Assembly (NCBI GenBank): GCA_023630585.1
Contig: CM042551.1
Location: 1,335,001-1,399,000 of the forward strand
Length of the DNA: 64,000 nt
Source: Cranoglanis bouderius
Taxonomy: Eukaryota; Chordata; Actinopteri; Siluriformes; Cranoglanididae
Reading direction: 5' to 3'
Below, piece by piece: positions 1-16,667 of this stretch (position 1 is its first letter; each line of letters opens with the position of its first letter). The notes under the pieces are model-generated. The model saw only the letters and a list, made by a program, of their open reading frames with translations, had not been told where the DNA came from and did no database searches. The position numbers were made by a program, and so were the translations under genes.

Positions 1-108
1 TTGGTTAATTAAGAGATCTTCGCTTGCTAACAGGGTTTTACTTGTAAATATAAATATTGTAAAAAATATTTGTAATGTTATGTAAATATAATAGGAAATT
101 TGCATCTG

Positions 109-111
<3 letters not shown>

Positions 112-179
<68 letters not shown>

Positions 180-188
180 TGTGTGTGT
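112..188. repeat. (GT)n microsatellite before an FBXL20 exon
   Basis: GT run with a few GC interruptions. It ends 12 bases before the exon that starts at 201, so it occupies the place of the polypyrimidine tract. Confidence 0.95.
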
Positions 189-200
189 CCTGAGTAGCAG

Positions 201-3989
<3,789 letters not shown>

Positions 3990-4269
3990 TGTCACAGCCT
4001 CCGCCTCCTCGACCTTGGATGACCTTTGACCCTGATTGTCCAGTAGCACATGCTGGTGGGTCACTTGGTAAAGCAAACGAGGGAGAGAGACATAATGAGG
4101 AGAGCGAGAGAGAGACGTGTGTGTGTTGCGTTGGGTTTCTCACTTTTCCTCCTAAAATCCACTGCACATCTAAAAGTATATATAATTCTTAAAACAAGGA
4201 TACACAATGTTCCTGATGATAAGCCCGAGTGCTGCACATCGCCCCCTTCAGCCAGCTGGACATGAAAGT

Positions 4270-4920
4270 TGAGTCAGTAAGTGAGCAGTCGATGAGTCAT
4301 GAGTCATTTGGGGAGTGGTTCCGTCAGTCATGGGTCAGTTAGCAAATCCACGAGTGAGTCCAGGAGTCGAGTCCAGGAGTCAGTTAGTGAGTGAGGTATG
4401 ACTTAGTGAGTGAATGAGTCATAGGTCAGTCAGCAAGTGAGTCATGGATCGTGAGTTGGCCTGCAAGTGAGTCATGGGTTGAACAGTGAGTCCAGGAGTT
4501 GAGTCCAGAAGTCGGTTAGTGAGTGAGTTATGACATGGTGAGTCATGGGTTGGTCAGCGAGTCAATTGGCAAGAGAGTCATGGGTCAGTTAGCGAGTCCA
4601 TGTGTCAAGGCCAGGAATTGAATCCAGGAGTCGAGTCCAGGAGTCCAGTGAGTGAGGCAAGGCTTAGTCACTCTCATTTAAAGAGTTTAAATGAGTTTAA
4701 AGTCCACCAGTCATGAGTCAGTCAGTGAGTCTGTCTTATAAATTATGAATCAGTGAGTCTGTCTTATAAATCAGTTACATGAGTCATATGAATCAGTCAG
4801 GTAGGTTATGTCAGTGTGAGCCAGTTGCTGGGACGTTCATCAGTTGTCAAGTCTCATGAGTCAGTAAGGTGAGTCATATGAATTAGTCAGGTGAGACAGG
4901 AGTCAGTCTGTGAGCATGTG
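4270..4920. repeat. Degenerate GAGTCATGAGTCAGT array (right block, FBXL20 3' UTR region)
   Basis: Same repeat as 2960-3680, with variants GTGAGTGAGTCA, GGAGTCGAGTCCAGGAGT and AGTCATGGGTCAGT. If the FBXL20 transcript runs to the signal near 5959, this block is transcribed as 3' UTR. Confidence 0.75.
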
Positions 4921-4984
4921 AGTGAATCACATCTCAAAATTATAATTATAATTGTAAAGGTGGCCACTTCTCCCAAATTCATGA

Positions 4985-5002
4985 TGCTCCCACCATGAAT
5001 GG

Positions 5003-5035
<33 letters not shown>

Positions 5036-5432
5036 CTCTCTCTCTCGCTCTCTCTGAGGTTTGGTCATACAAAGGAAGCTGACTATTTTTCTAAAGCAGT
5101 AAAATATGCCAAAAGCTGCATGTTACAAATCTAGTTTTTATAAAAAAAAAAATGTTTAAAAAAAACAATTCATATGATGGGCGGGGCCTGAACAAAGGCA
5201 GCCAATGGGGAAGCAGGAACAGACAACTCAGCGGCATCATAACCAGCCAGTCAGACTGGACCGGACTACAAGAGGTACATGGAACTTTGAGTGGGCGGGG
5301 CCTGCATGCACAGCCAATTAGAGATAAGGAAGGAGCGAGTGGTGTCACAGCTGGCCAATCAGGTCACAGGAGGACAGAGACGATCAGTGACATCATACAT
5401 GGTGGATTTAAAGAATGATGGAAAGTTCACAC

Positions 5433-5470
<38 letters not shown>

Positions 5471-5512
5471 CATGTGCTTGAAAAGGGGGTTGGGAATGTA
5501 TGATGTGGAGGT

Positions 5513-5555
<43 letters not shown>

Positions 5556-5771
5556 ACTCTCTCTCTAACCAGATTGAGAAAATGAACTGAACCAATCAGA
5601 GAGTGTGTATTAGTGTTGTGACTGTCTATACGTTTTCTTGTGTGTGTGGCGGCTTTGGTTTACACACTCCACCCATGAAGGAGAAACTGGATCCTCATTC
5701 ACTCTGCTTCATCACTACAGGAGCTGACTGGTTTAAGAAACACACACACACTGTGTTTCTCTGTTATACAC

Positions 5772-5805
<34 letters not shown>

Positions 5806-6358
5806 TTTTGTCTTCCCGTCTGCACAGTACAGTGTGTGTGTGTGTGTGTGTGTGTGTTGGGGATGGTGTGACTGTAGCTATTGCAATTACACTTGTTGTA
5901 AATCTGTTCCCGTTTACTTTGTTTTTGTTTTCCTTTTTATGATTAACCCCTATAAATGAATAAATGAATATGTATGTATGAATAAATATATAACTATATT
6001 ATTATTAACAGCTGTGTGTGGTGGTGTTATTGTGTGTGTGTGTGTGTGTGTGTGGAGCGTTGTTATATGGACACCTGCGTAACGTTGTATAACAAAAACG
6101 TCATGAGGCTGATTAAGAGCCAGCCAATCAGATCACTCCATTCTAAACCAGCCCCATGCTAAACTGGAGGCTATAAGCTTCCATTACTTGTTAGCCACAT
6201 TAGCCTCCGGTGCAAATTTAAACCTCAGAAACAAAAGCAGTCCCTCAGTCACATTTAACATTTCAGTACCATCACTGGCCACTAGAGGGCGCGTGCGGTC
6301 TACACTGACCCTGACACTGGGGCTGTGTCTCAAATAACACACTTCTCCACTGTTCTTC

Positions 6359-6390
<32 letters not shown>
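4985..6390. repeat. Cluster of short microsatellites after FBXL20
   Basis: CA at 5005-5033, GT at 5435-5466, CA at 5516-5551, CT at 5777-5802, GT at 5832-5856, GT at 6036-6053 and GT at 6359-6387. They are separated by non-coding sequence with no convincing exon. The short open frames here come from the repeats. Confidence 0.85.
5959..5964 (+). terminator. Candidate FBXL20 polyadenylation signal
   Basis: AATAAA, nearly 2 kb after the stop codon, followed by more AT-rich sequence and a GT run at 6036-6053. Other A-rich hexamers exist nearby, so the choice is tentative. Confidence 0.3.
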
Positions 6391-6393
<3 letters not shown>

Positions 6394-6919
6394 TAAGACT
6401 AGCAAAGGATTGTATGATGATGGATTGTATGTGCTGAAGTGTGTACTAATCTGTCCCACCATGCACCACTGAAGGGAAGGGGCGGAGCTTAAAGAACATA
6501 ACGTACAGGACTGACATGGCTACCGATTACATCATCTCAGATTAATATTATCATTAGTAGTAGTTATTATTGCAAATATATTCGTTATTTTCTCTTTCAG
6601 TGTTTACAGTTTTACAGACATTTAAAAAACATATTCAACTTAATCTTTTTATTCCATAAAATCTCCAAAAACTTGTTTTCTGAAAACCATAAAATAGTTT
6701 TTCCATTGAATATAAACTGTTATGACAGACTTGTACTCAGATAAATATGCAAACAAAAAAGGCTTCCAATTATACAGGCCCCGCCCCTTCTGCTGCCATG
6801 TATTTGCATATTTGACCCTGATTGGCTCTCTCATACTTGACGGTTCAGTGATGTTCTCCTGTCACGTGCTCAGCTCTTTCGCGCAGTTTTCACTGAAGTT
6901 GAAAGGTTCACAAATTTCT

Positions 6920-7400
6920 TGACAAGAAGAAGGTTCTTCACTGGTTCTTTACAGCACCACAGGTTCTGCAAAGAACAGTAAAATCCACAGTGTTGAATTA
7001 ACACCTACAGTCCAGTTCCACACGAATGGACACTGAAAGAGTTCATTCAACACTGGAGATATTGCTGTGAACCTTCTTCTTGTCAAGAACCACTTTTCAT
7101 TGTAGGGTTCTAGAATTGAGCTATATGGTTCTGTGGAGATTATAGAGGTCTGTTGTGTTTCATTATGGGTTCTTCAGAGCAGTGTACTGGTTTTTCAAGG
7201 CATCATCCCTTAACAGGTTAAATTGAGGTTAAGTTCTTTGTGGGACTGGAAAAGGTTCTCCTGGCATCACTCTTAAGAACCTCACTTTGGTTCCTTAAAG
7301 CACTAACTAAGGTTTTTTTTAATTTTTTTTTTTTAGAGAACTCATGATAACATGGTTCCTTGTTGTGAAGAACCATTTCTGGGTTCTTTAAAGCACCAGC
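6920..7400. repeat. GGTTCTT/AAGAACC-rich dispersed repeat (candidate MITE)
   Basis: Contains many GGTTCTT and AAGAACC motifs in both orientations, for example GAAGAACCATTTCTGGGTTC near 7365 and GAAGAAGGTTCTTCACTGG near 6927. This suggests a folded non-autonomous element. No coding frame. Confidence 0.45.
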
Positions 7401-7739
7401 ACATAGATGGTGATTGGGGATTTACATGTTTTGCTAGAAAATGTCAGCAAACTACCCTGATATATAACGTATTATTTAAATATATTTCAGATCTCAGTCA
7501 CACTAATCCGTACTTGTTCTTGTCGCTGTAGAGTGATGAACGCTTTAGTACCTTTACTTTATCCTTCCACGTGACACACTTGTGCCGAGGCCACGACTTA
7601 AACCATTGCTTTGATCACCTTCTACAGATTTGCACTGAAAGAAATGTTAAAAAACTGACACAAAGTCAGAAGCACACAGTTGTATAGAACGTCTCTGTGC
7701 GCTGTAGCTTTACAGTTTCCCTTCACTGGAACTAAGAGA

Positions 7740-8075
7740 CCCGAACCTGTTCCCAAAATGCACAGAGCGAGCTCCATGAAGACGTGGTGTGTGAAGATTA
7801 GAAGAAGGTAGAAGAACTGGAGTGTCCTGCACAGAGCCCTGACCTCAACCCCACTGAACAGCTTTTGGGATGAACTGGAACCGGAGCCTCCTCACATCAA
7901 CATCAGCACCTGACCTCAACCTCACTAATGCTCTTGTAGCTGAATGAACACAAATCCACACAGCCACGCCCCAAAATCTAGTGGAAAACCTTCCCAGAAG
8001 AATGGAGCGCATTATAAGAGCAAATGGGGAATAAATCTGGAATGGGACGTCCAACAGGGAAGCACCTTGTTGATG
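7740..8075 (+). pseudogene. Transposase-derived remnant (mariner/Tc1-like C-terminal fragment)
   Basis: One frame reads ELECPAQSPDLNPTEQ at about 7817-7864. This is the SPDLNP(I/T)E signature around the last catalytic acid of Tc1/mariner transposases. The following sequence resembles repeats common in fish genomes, but it is broken by stops and frameshifts. There is no intact ORF and no clear terminal repeats. Confidence 0.5.
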
Positions 8076-8384
8076 TGTGATGGTCAGGGGTGCACACAGG
8101 AAATATATTGGAACTCGAAAGAGGAAAATTGCGCATTCAGTAATAATCTACTCTCCCTACACCCTGTTCCCTACACCCTATAAAAGACAGTGTGCATTAT
8201 GGGTAAATTGTAACTTATCATTTCTTTTTTTATTTTTATTTTTATTTGTGTGAGTGCACGTGCACCCGTTACTCTCCCTGCTCTTGGACCAGATGGGAAA
8301 ATTTCCCCAGGATTATACTGACCACTGAAGCTCGGATAGAGGTGTAATATTAACGCTTGCTGAGTTTGCAGTAAACATGTATAG

Positions 8385-8391
8385 AGCTGGA

Positions 8392-8450
<59 letters not shown>

Positions 8451-8647
8451 CTCTGCGGTTCTCCAGTAGCGCGCGCGGATGCGTTAGAAGTCAGAGAGCC
8501 GCTTCTCCTCTTTTCTTTTATTTCCTCTCCGCTCCCCCCCCCCACACGCGCTATTTGGTTATGTTTTATTTGAGCACACACTCACTACCGGGATAAAGTC
8601 TGACCCTCATCACCATCATCAGGCTGAAGTTTATTTTAAAGTTTAAA
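8385..8647 (+). promoter_or_regulatory. Likely STAC2 promoter and 5' UTR
   Basis: GT then GA repeats (8390-8446) are followed by a short CpG-rich stretch (GCGCGC motifs at 8447-8482) directly upstream of the ATG at 8648. No TATA box is obvious. Inferred from position and base composition. Confidence 0.45.
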
Positions 8648-8754
8648 ATGACGGAAAACAGCGATGAGATGGAGAGTGAAGCGGAGCCGCGCGAGCTGCA
8701 GAGATCACCGAGCACCTTATCCATCAACGCCGGATCCAAGGTGAGCGCGAGACA

Positions 8755-8804
<50 letters not shown>

Positions 8805-10087
8805 TACACACTCCATATTTTGTATTTTACATTTTGAATTTCACTATTCAAGATTAATCCAAAACAATAACCCGTAAAGTGCAGCTGCTTTGTGTAAACA
8901 TAAGCACTTTAAAGCAGCTGTAAGTGACATCTCTCTCCGTGGTTATGAAGGAGGACAGCTGAGCATCGGTGTGTTGTGTGTACAGAGTGTTGAGCACAGC
9001 TGTTTGATCACTGGTGAGTGTGTTGAGAGAGGGTCGTAATCAGACTTTAAGTCTAAGAGTTATGAGTTCCAGGTGTTCAGAGTCCGTTACGCAGCTGCTT
9101 TAGAGGATTTTCTGAGCTCCACGTTCAGATTATTAAAATCATTACCAAATTTTTTATTGATACAGGTCACTAGACCGCCGCCTTTAAACACAAACACTCA
9201 CCTTTAAACCCAAGAAAGGCCATCAGGGATAGAAAATACGGACCGAAGAAGGAAACAGCATTTGTTTCTTTGCTGAGAAAATGCCAGAGACGATTTAAAA
9301 ATGAAAAATAAAAGAGTAATATGATGATGTATGAAGTAGAAGATGGCGAGTGTTGAAATCTAACAGGAGTCTGGTGTATATCACCGATATATCACTGCAC
9401 GGATAGTGCGAGCTGTAATTCTCACATTAATCACTGGTTTAATCGAACAAAACGGCTTCCACACTCATTATTCAGCAGCATGTAGAATAGCACTTGATCC
9501 AGCACAGAGTGTTATTTTACATTTTAATTATTTATTAAACTCTCGTGCACAAATCAGTGAAGCCTCAAGATTCTAAACATAGGTGATGAAACCGTAATGT
9601 GTGTGACATCAGATCTGATCCCACTTTTAATTCACTACTTTTGATTTATGGAATGAATAAAATAACACCAGTGTGTGTGTGTTACGTCGATGCTCACGGT
9701 GTGAAGGATAATCTGACCCAGCGCTCATCTGCTACGCTTACAGAGACACTTTAACTTCATTCTGATGTCCCCCGTGTGTTTTTGTGGACTTTAAAGGAAT
9801 GATATTATTAATAAATGAATAATTGTGTCATATTGATGTATTTAATATTGGTGCGAATGACATTCCATAAACAGTGAAATTCAGGATGAAGTGATTTGAA
9901 TCTGTTAATGTATTTCCTGCTTCCACGTGAAAGTGTCGCTCACAGAAACAGTAAAGCAGGCCGACACGTGCGTCAGTGTGACACGTGTAATAATCTCAGC
10001 CAATCAGATCTGTGCTAGATCTAAGTTTTGAAGTTTCTTTAAAAACAGAAGTGTGTAACGACTCACTGATTAGTGACTCTCTCTCTG

Positions 10088-10122
<35 letters not shown>

Positions 10123-12776
10123 TGGTTCCTCCCTGTCTTTCTGTCTCTCTCTCTCTCCCTGTCGCTCTCTCTCTCCCTGTCTGTCTCTCAGAAGTTGTTG
10201 AGGTTAAAGCGTTCCTTGGCGTTTATGCGCAGTAAGAGTGTGGAGAATTTCTTCCAGCGCTCCTACAGCGACGCCCGTCTGCCTTCTGATGTCATCGATG
10301 ATGCCCCGCCCCCTTCCCCTCCTCTGCTTCCAGAGTCACCGCTGCCCGGCGACAGCCCCAAACCCCCTTTAAGCCCCTCTCTCCTGGTGCAGCAGAAGCC
10401 CCGCCCTGCACAAACACACTGCTTCCTGGATTACGTGTTCCGCCGACCAACCAGCTGTCAGCTCTGCAAACATGTAATCGTGGGTGAGTGGCGTAACGCC
10501 GGCTGTGTCTCAAATCACCACCGTGCAATACATAGTGCTCTTACTCACAGCGGGATGTCCACAGGGCAGCAATGTAGCTATGAGGCTAATGCAGCTAACA
10601 CGTAATGAGAGTCTATGTCTTTCATATAGTCCCTTTAAAATGTTAAGCTGTTGAATTCTGGATTGTGATTGGTCAGAAGGTGTTGATGAATTTTCTATAA
10701 CAGCAGCAGGGGGAGGGGGGGTGGAATAATAACACAACTCACTGAGCAGATCTCAGAGTGAGGATTAGAACTGGATCACATCATCAGAGACACATCACAC
10801 TGGTGTTTAAACCTGCATGTGTAACCTAATTCACTGTCTCTGTCTGTCTGTCTGTCTGTGTGTCTGTCTCTGTGTGTCTGTGTGCCTGTCTGTGTGTCTG
10901 TCTGTCTCTGTGTGTCTGTCTCTGTGTGTCTGTTTGCCTGTCTGTGTGTCTGTCTGTGTCTGTGTGTCTGTCTACATGTGTGCGTCTGTCTGTCTGTGTG
11001 TCTGTCTGTGTGTCTGTGTATGTGTCTGTCTGTGTGTCTGTCTGTATGTCTGTCTATGTGTCTGTCTGTGTGTCTGTCTGTGTGTCTGTCTATCTGTCTG
11101 TGTTTCTGTGTGTCTGTCTGTCTGTCTGCCTGTCTGTGTGTCTGTCTGTCTGTCTGTGTATCTGTTTGTCTGTGTGTCTGTCTGTCTGTGTGTCTGTCTG
11201 CCTGTCTGTCTCTGTGTGTGTCTGTCTGTGTGTCTGTCTGTCTGTCTGTGTCTGTGTGTCTGTCTACATGTGTGTGTCTGTCTGTCTGTCTGTGAGTCTG
11301 TCTGTGTGTCTGTGTATGTGTCTGTCTATGTGTCTGTCTGTGTGTCTGTCTGTGTGTGTGACTGTCTGTCTGTCTATGTGTCTGTCTGTGTGTCTGTCTG
11401 TGTGTCTATCTGTGTGTGTGACTGTCTGTCTGTCTATGTGTCTGTCTATGTGTCTGTCTGTGTGTCTGTCTGTGTGTCTATCTGTGTGTGTGACTGTCTG
11501 TCTGTCTGTGTGTCTGTCTATGTGTCTGTCTGTGTGTCTGTCTGTGTGTCTATCTGTGTGTGTGACTGTCTGTCTGTCTGTGTGTCTGTCTATGTGTCTG
11601 TCTGTGTGTCTGTCTGTGTGTCTGTGTATGTGTCTGTCTGTGTGTCTGTCTGTGTGTCTGTCTGTATGTCTGTCTGTGTGTCTGTCTGTGTGTCTGTCTA
11701 TCTGTCTGTGTTTCTGTGTGTCTGTCTGTCTGTCTGTGTGTCTGTGTATCGGTCTGTCTGTCTGTGTGTCTGTCTATGTGTCTGTCTGTGTGTCTGTCTG
11801 TGTGTCTGTCTGTGTGTCTGTCTATCTGTCTGTGTTTCTGTGTGTCTGTCTGTCTATCTGTCTGTCTGTGTGTCTGTGTATCGGTCTGTCTGTGTGTCTG
11901 TCTATGTGTCTGTCTGTGTGTGTGACTGTCTGTCTGTCTGTGTGTCTGTCTGTGTGTCTGTCTGTGTGTGTGACTGTCTGTCTGTCTGTGTGTCTGTCTG
12001 TGTGTCTGTCTGTGTGTCTGTCTGTGTGTCTGTCTGTGTGTGTGACTGTCTGTCTGTCTGTGTGTCTGTCTGTGTGTCTGTCTGTGTGTCTGTAGGGAAT
12101 TCTAAACAGGGTCTGCGCTGTAGGACGTGTAAAATCTCAGCTCATCTCTGGTGCACTGCAGAGCTCTCACAGCAACCATGCCAAGGAAAAGTATGTCCCT
12201 TTCTCTCTGAAGCCCTCTTTCCATCAGTATTGTTTACACTGAGATTAATGTGCTAAATAGTGCACACTACAGGAGAGAAGCATGCTAAATAGTGCACACT
12301 ACAGGAGAGAAGCATGCTAAATAGTGCACACTACAGGAGAGAAGCATGCTAAATAGTACACACTACAGGAGAGAAGCATGCTAAATAGTGCACACTACAG
12401 GAGAGAAGCATGCTAAATAGTGCACACTACAGGAGAGAAGCATGCTAAATAGTGCACACTACAGGAGAGAAGCATGCTAAATAGTACACACTACAGGAGA
12501 GAAGCATGCTAAGTAGTGCACACTACAGGAGAGAAGCATACTAAGTAGTACACACTACAGGAGAGAAGCATGCTAAGTAGTGCACACTACAGGAGAGAAG
12601 CATGCTAAGTAGTGCACACTACAGGAGAGAAGCATGCTAAGTAGTGCACACTACAGGACAGGGGAAGTGTAAATACGTCTCTTCTCGTTTTCTCAGGCCG
12701 GCATGTTCAAGAGAAACTTCAGCACTCCTTCAATCACCAGCGACCAGTCGGCAAGTAAAGAGGCTCAAACTACACC

Positions 12777-12856
<80 letters not shown>

Positions 12857-13119
12857 TGGAAGTAGAGGTACTGTATATATGGAAAAATGTAAGTGTGGGG
12901 AAAAAAGTTGAAGGCTGTGCTGAAGGGAAATTACTGTGCACCCCCCACCTGTTACACCCCCCCCTCCTCCCGTGTGTGTGTGTGTGTGTGTGTGTGTTCT
13001 GTAGAGGTGAAGGTGCGAGTGGACCCAGTCTACGCTACACTACGCTATGGGACGTCTTTGGCCCAGATGAGCCGGTCTAGTTTTGGGAGTGTGTCTGAGT
13101 CTCCAACACGCAGCCTGGT

Positions 13120-13193
<74 letters not shown>

Positions 13194-15513
13194 ACTGTCC
13201 AATTCCTTTAAAAAAGTTGCATTTAAATAACGTTTTGTATAATAATGATAAAAGTTATTATATAAAAAAAAGTTTGTATAATAACTGTGAAATTTTTAGC
13301 AATCAATGAGCAGGTATTAATGAGTGTGTAACGCATATTAATGAGTGTGTAACGCATATTAATGAGTGTGTAACGCATATTAATGAGTGTGCAACGCATA
13401 TTAATGAGTGTGTAACGCATATTAATGAGTGTGTAACGCATATTAATGAGTGTGTAACGCATATCAATGAGTGTGCAACGCATATCAATGAGTGTGCAAC
13501 GCATATCAATGAGTGTGCAATGCATATTAATGAGTGTGTAACGCATATTAATGAGTGTCTAACACATATCAATGAGTGTGCAATGCATATCAATGAGTGT
13601 GTAACACATATTAATGAGTGTGTAACACATATCAATGAGTGTGCAATGCATATTAATGAGTGTGTAACGCATATTAATGATTGCGTAATGCATATTAATG
13701 AGTGTGTAACGCATATTAATGATTGCGTAATGCATATTAATGAGTGTGTAACGCATATCAATGAGTGTGCAATGCATATTAATGAGTGTGCAACGCATAT
13801 TAATGAGTGTGCAACGCATATTAATGAGTGTGCAATGCATATTAATGAGTGTGTAACGCATATTAATGAGTGTGTAACGCATATTAATGAGTGTGTAACA
13901 CATATCAATGAGTGTGCAACGCATATCAATGAGTGTGCAACGCATATCAATGAGTGTGCAATGCATATTAATGAGTGTGTAACGCATATTAATGAGTGTC
14001 TAACACATATCAATGAGTGTGCAATGCATATCAATGAGTGTGTAACACATTAATGAGTGTGTAACACATATCAATGAGTGTGCAATGCATATTAATGAGT
14101 GTGTAACGCATATTAATGAGTGTGTAACACATATCAATGAGTGTGCAATGCATATTAATGAGTGTGCAATGCATATTAATGAGTGTGCAATGCATATTAA
14201 TGAGTGTGTAATACATATTAATGAGTGAATAATTCATATTAATGAGTTGATAATAATGTCAATGAGTGTGTAGGGGATTTATATCCACTACACACTCACC
14301 GACATGGTTACACCCTCATTAATATTCATTATTCACTCATTAATATTCGTCATACGCTCATTCTCAGGGTGATGGAGGGGAGGAGAAGGATGAAACGGAG
14401 ATGGACATGGATGAACGGACAAATAACGACACGGAGAGCGGTAAAGCTTTGTTGATGCTCAGCGTGTATTACTCAGTAAATCTGTGTTTATGGGGTACAG
14501 TGTGTTCAGAAAGTATTCACACCCCTTCATTTTTTTTCACATTTTGTTATGTTGCAACCTTCTGCTAAAATGCTTTATTTTTTTCACATCAGTCTACACT
14601 CCATACCCCAACATGACAAAGCCAAAAACCAGATAGGTGATAATTTTGCTTAACTTTAAACAGAAGAAACTAAAATATCACATTGACATAAATATCCAGA
14701 GCCTTTTCTATGACATTTGAAATGTAGCTCAGGTGCATCACATTTCTCTGGCTCGTCTTTGAGATGTTTCTACACTTTGATTGGAGTCCACCTGTGGCGA
14801 ATTCAATTGATTTGATAAGGTCTAACAGCTGAAAATGCACGTGAGAGCAAAAACCAAGCCATGAGGAGGTTAAAAGAACTGCCTGAAGAGCTCAGAGACA
14901 GGATTGTATCGAGATACAGATCTGGGGAAGGCTAGAGAATATTTCTGCTGCATTCAAGGTTCCCAAGAGCAAAGTGGCCTCCATGATTCTTAAATGGAAG
15001 AAGTTTGGAACAACCAGGACTTTTCCTAGAGCTGGCCGCCCGGCCAAACTGAGCGATCGGTGGAGAAGGGCCTTGGTAAGAGAGAAGAACAGATGGTCAG
15101 TCTGGTTGAGCACCAGAGATCATGTGTGGAGATGGGAGAAACTTGCAGAAGGTCAACCATCACTGATCCACCGATCTGGGCTTTATGGCAGAGTGACCAG
15201 ACAGAAGCCTCTCCTCAGTGTGAGACACATGAGAGCCTGCTGTGGTGGAGACAAAACTGAGTTAGTTTAACCCCTTAGTTTTATTAGTTAAATTAGTTTA
15301 ACCCCTTAGTTTTATTAGTTAGATTAGTTTAACCCCTCCTCTTTTGCGAAGTCTTGCCAGAATTTCTGAGTGTCATTTCCTGTCTATTGAGTTCCATCTT
15401 TCCTGAATAGTGCATGTGTTAACATTTCTTCAACATTACTTTCCAGTTTATTGACCCATGTTACGAGCTCTGATTATGATTCATGGTTTGTCGTTAATAA
15501 AACGTACGCTGAG

Positions 15514-15579
<66 letters not shown>

Positions 15580-15860
15580 ACAGTCGTGTCTCTTCTCACA
15601 GCAGAGCTCCCGAATCCAGAGACCTCGAAGACTGAAGCGGAGGATGTGATAAAGGTAACCGCACCCACGCACGCATTTTCACTTAACAGCCAATCAGAGT
15701 GCAGAGTGTGCGCTCATTAGAATATTTAAATACATTAAAATATTCACCTCCATCCGTGTTATTTGCAGGTTCCCAGGTTTCATCCGATCCACACGTATGT
15801 GGCTCTCTACAAGTTTCTGCCACAAGAGCAGAACGATCTGGAGTTACGGTGAGTGAATAT

Positions 15861-15913
<53 letters not shown>

Positions 15914-15983
15914 GATTTAAATCCCCTGACCATCTGTGAGTGGCAGCATGTGGGATTACGGAGTGTATAAAGTCCTGTTTTTT

Positions 15984-16052
<69 letters not shown>

Positions 16053-16614
16053 GTCTAATACTTGACGGTATTATAAACGTTTCTCTCTCGCTTTTCTCAG
16101 TCCGGGAGACAGAGTGCAGGTCACTGATGACTCTAATGAAGAGTGGTGGAAGGTGAGGAGAAATATTCTTGGAAAATTCCAGCGTTTTTATTTTTTCCTG
16201 CAGACAGCGACTGTGTTTTTATTTTATTAGCATACAATTAGCAAGTACACAAACTGTAGTCAACTAGCATCCATGCTAACAGCAGACAAGACATGCTTAA
16301 GATATACGTAAATTAACATCTTAATGAATGATTTATTTTTGTTCTATAATTTGAGTAACAGGATTATACATTCAACGTGACCTCGTCAGTCAATATCACA
16401 ATTTCATCATTTACAAAAGTAAAGAAAAAAGAATGAGAGAACACACACTTCTTCTTCCCGAGATCTTCAGGAAATTCAGACGACACAACTTCCTGTTGAA
16501 CATGTGATTTGTTGTGACTTGTTGTGACTTTTTGGAATATTTTGGAATAGTTCTTTAATGTTGCCTCATGCTTCCTGATGATCAGCCTTCAGAAACTCAT
16601 CATTTTTGTGTGTT

Positions 16615-16667
<53 letters not shown>

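Noticed and set aside
10817..12256. 479- and 411-codon ORFs rich in Cys, Val, Ser and Leu
   Set aside because: They are translations of the TGTC/TGTG array inside STAC2 intron 2. Splice sites and the known protein exclude them.
12250..12656. CRISPR-like regular repeat spacing (32 bp)
   Set aside because: The units are directly adjacent with no variable spacers, in a vertebrate intron. It is a minisatellite.
13303..14053. 140-243-codon ORFs of HSLICVT / HINECV repeats on both strands
   Set aside because: Produced by the 21-bp minisatellite. No start context, homology or codon-level constraint.
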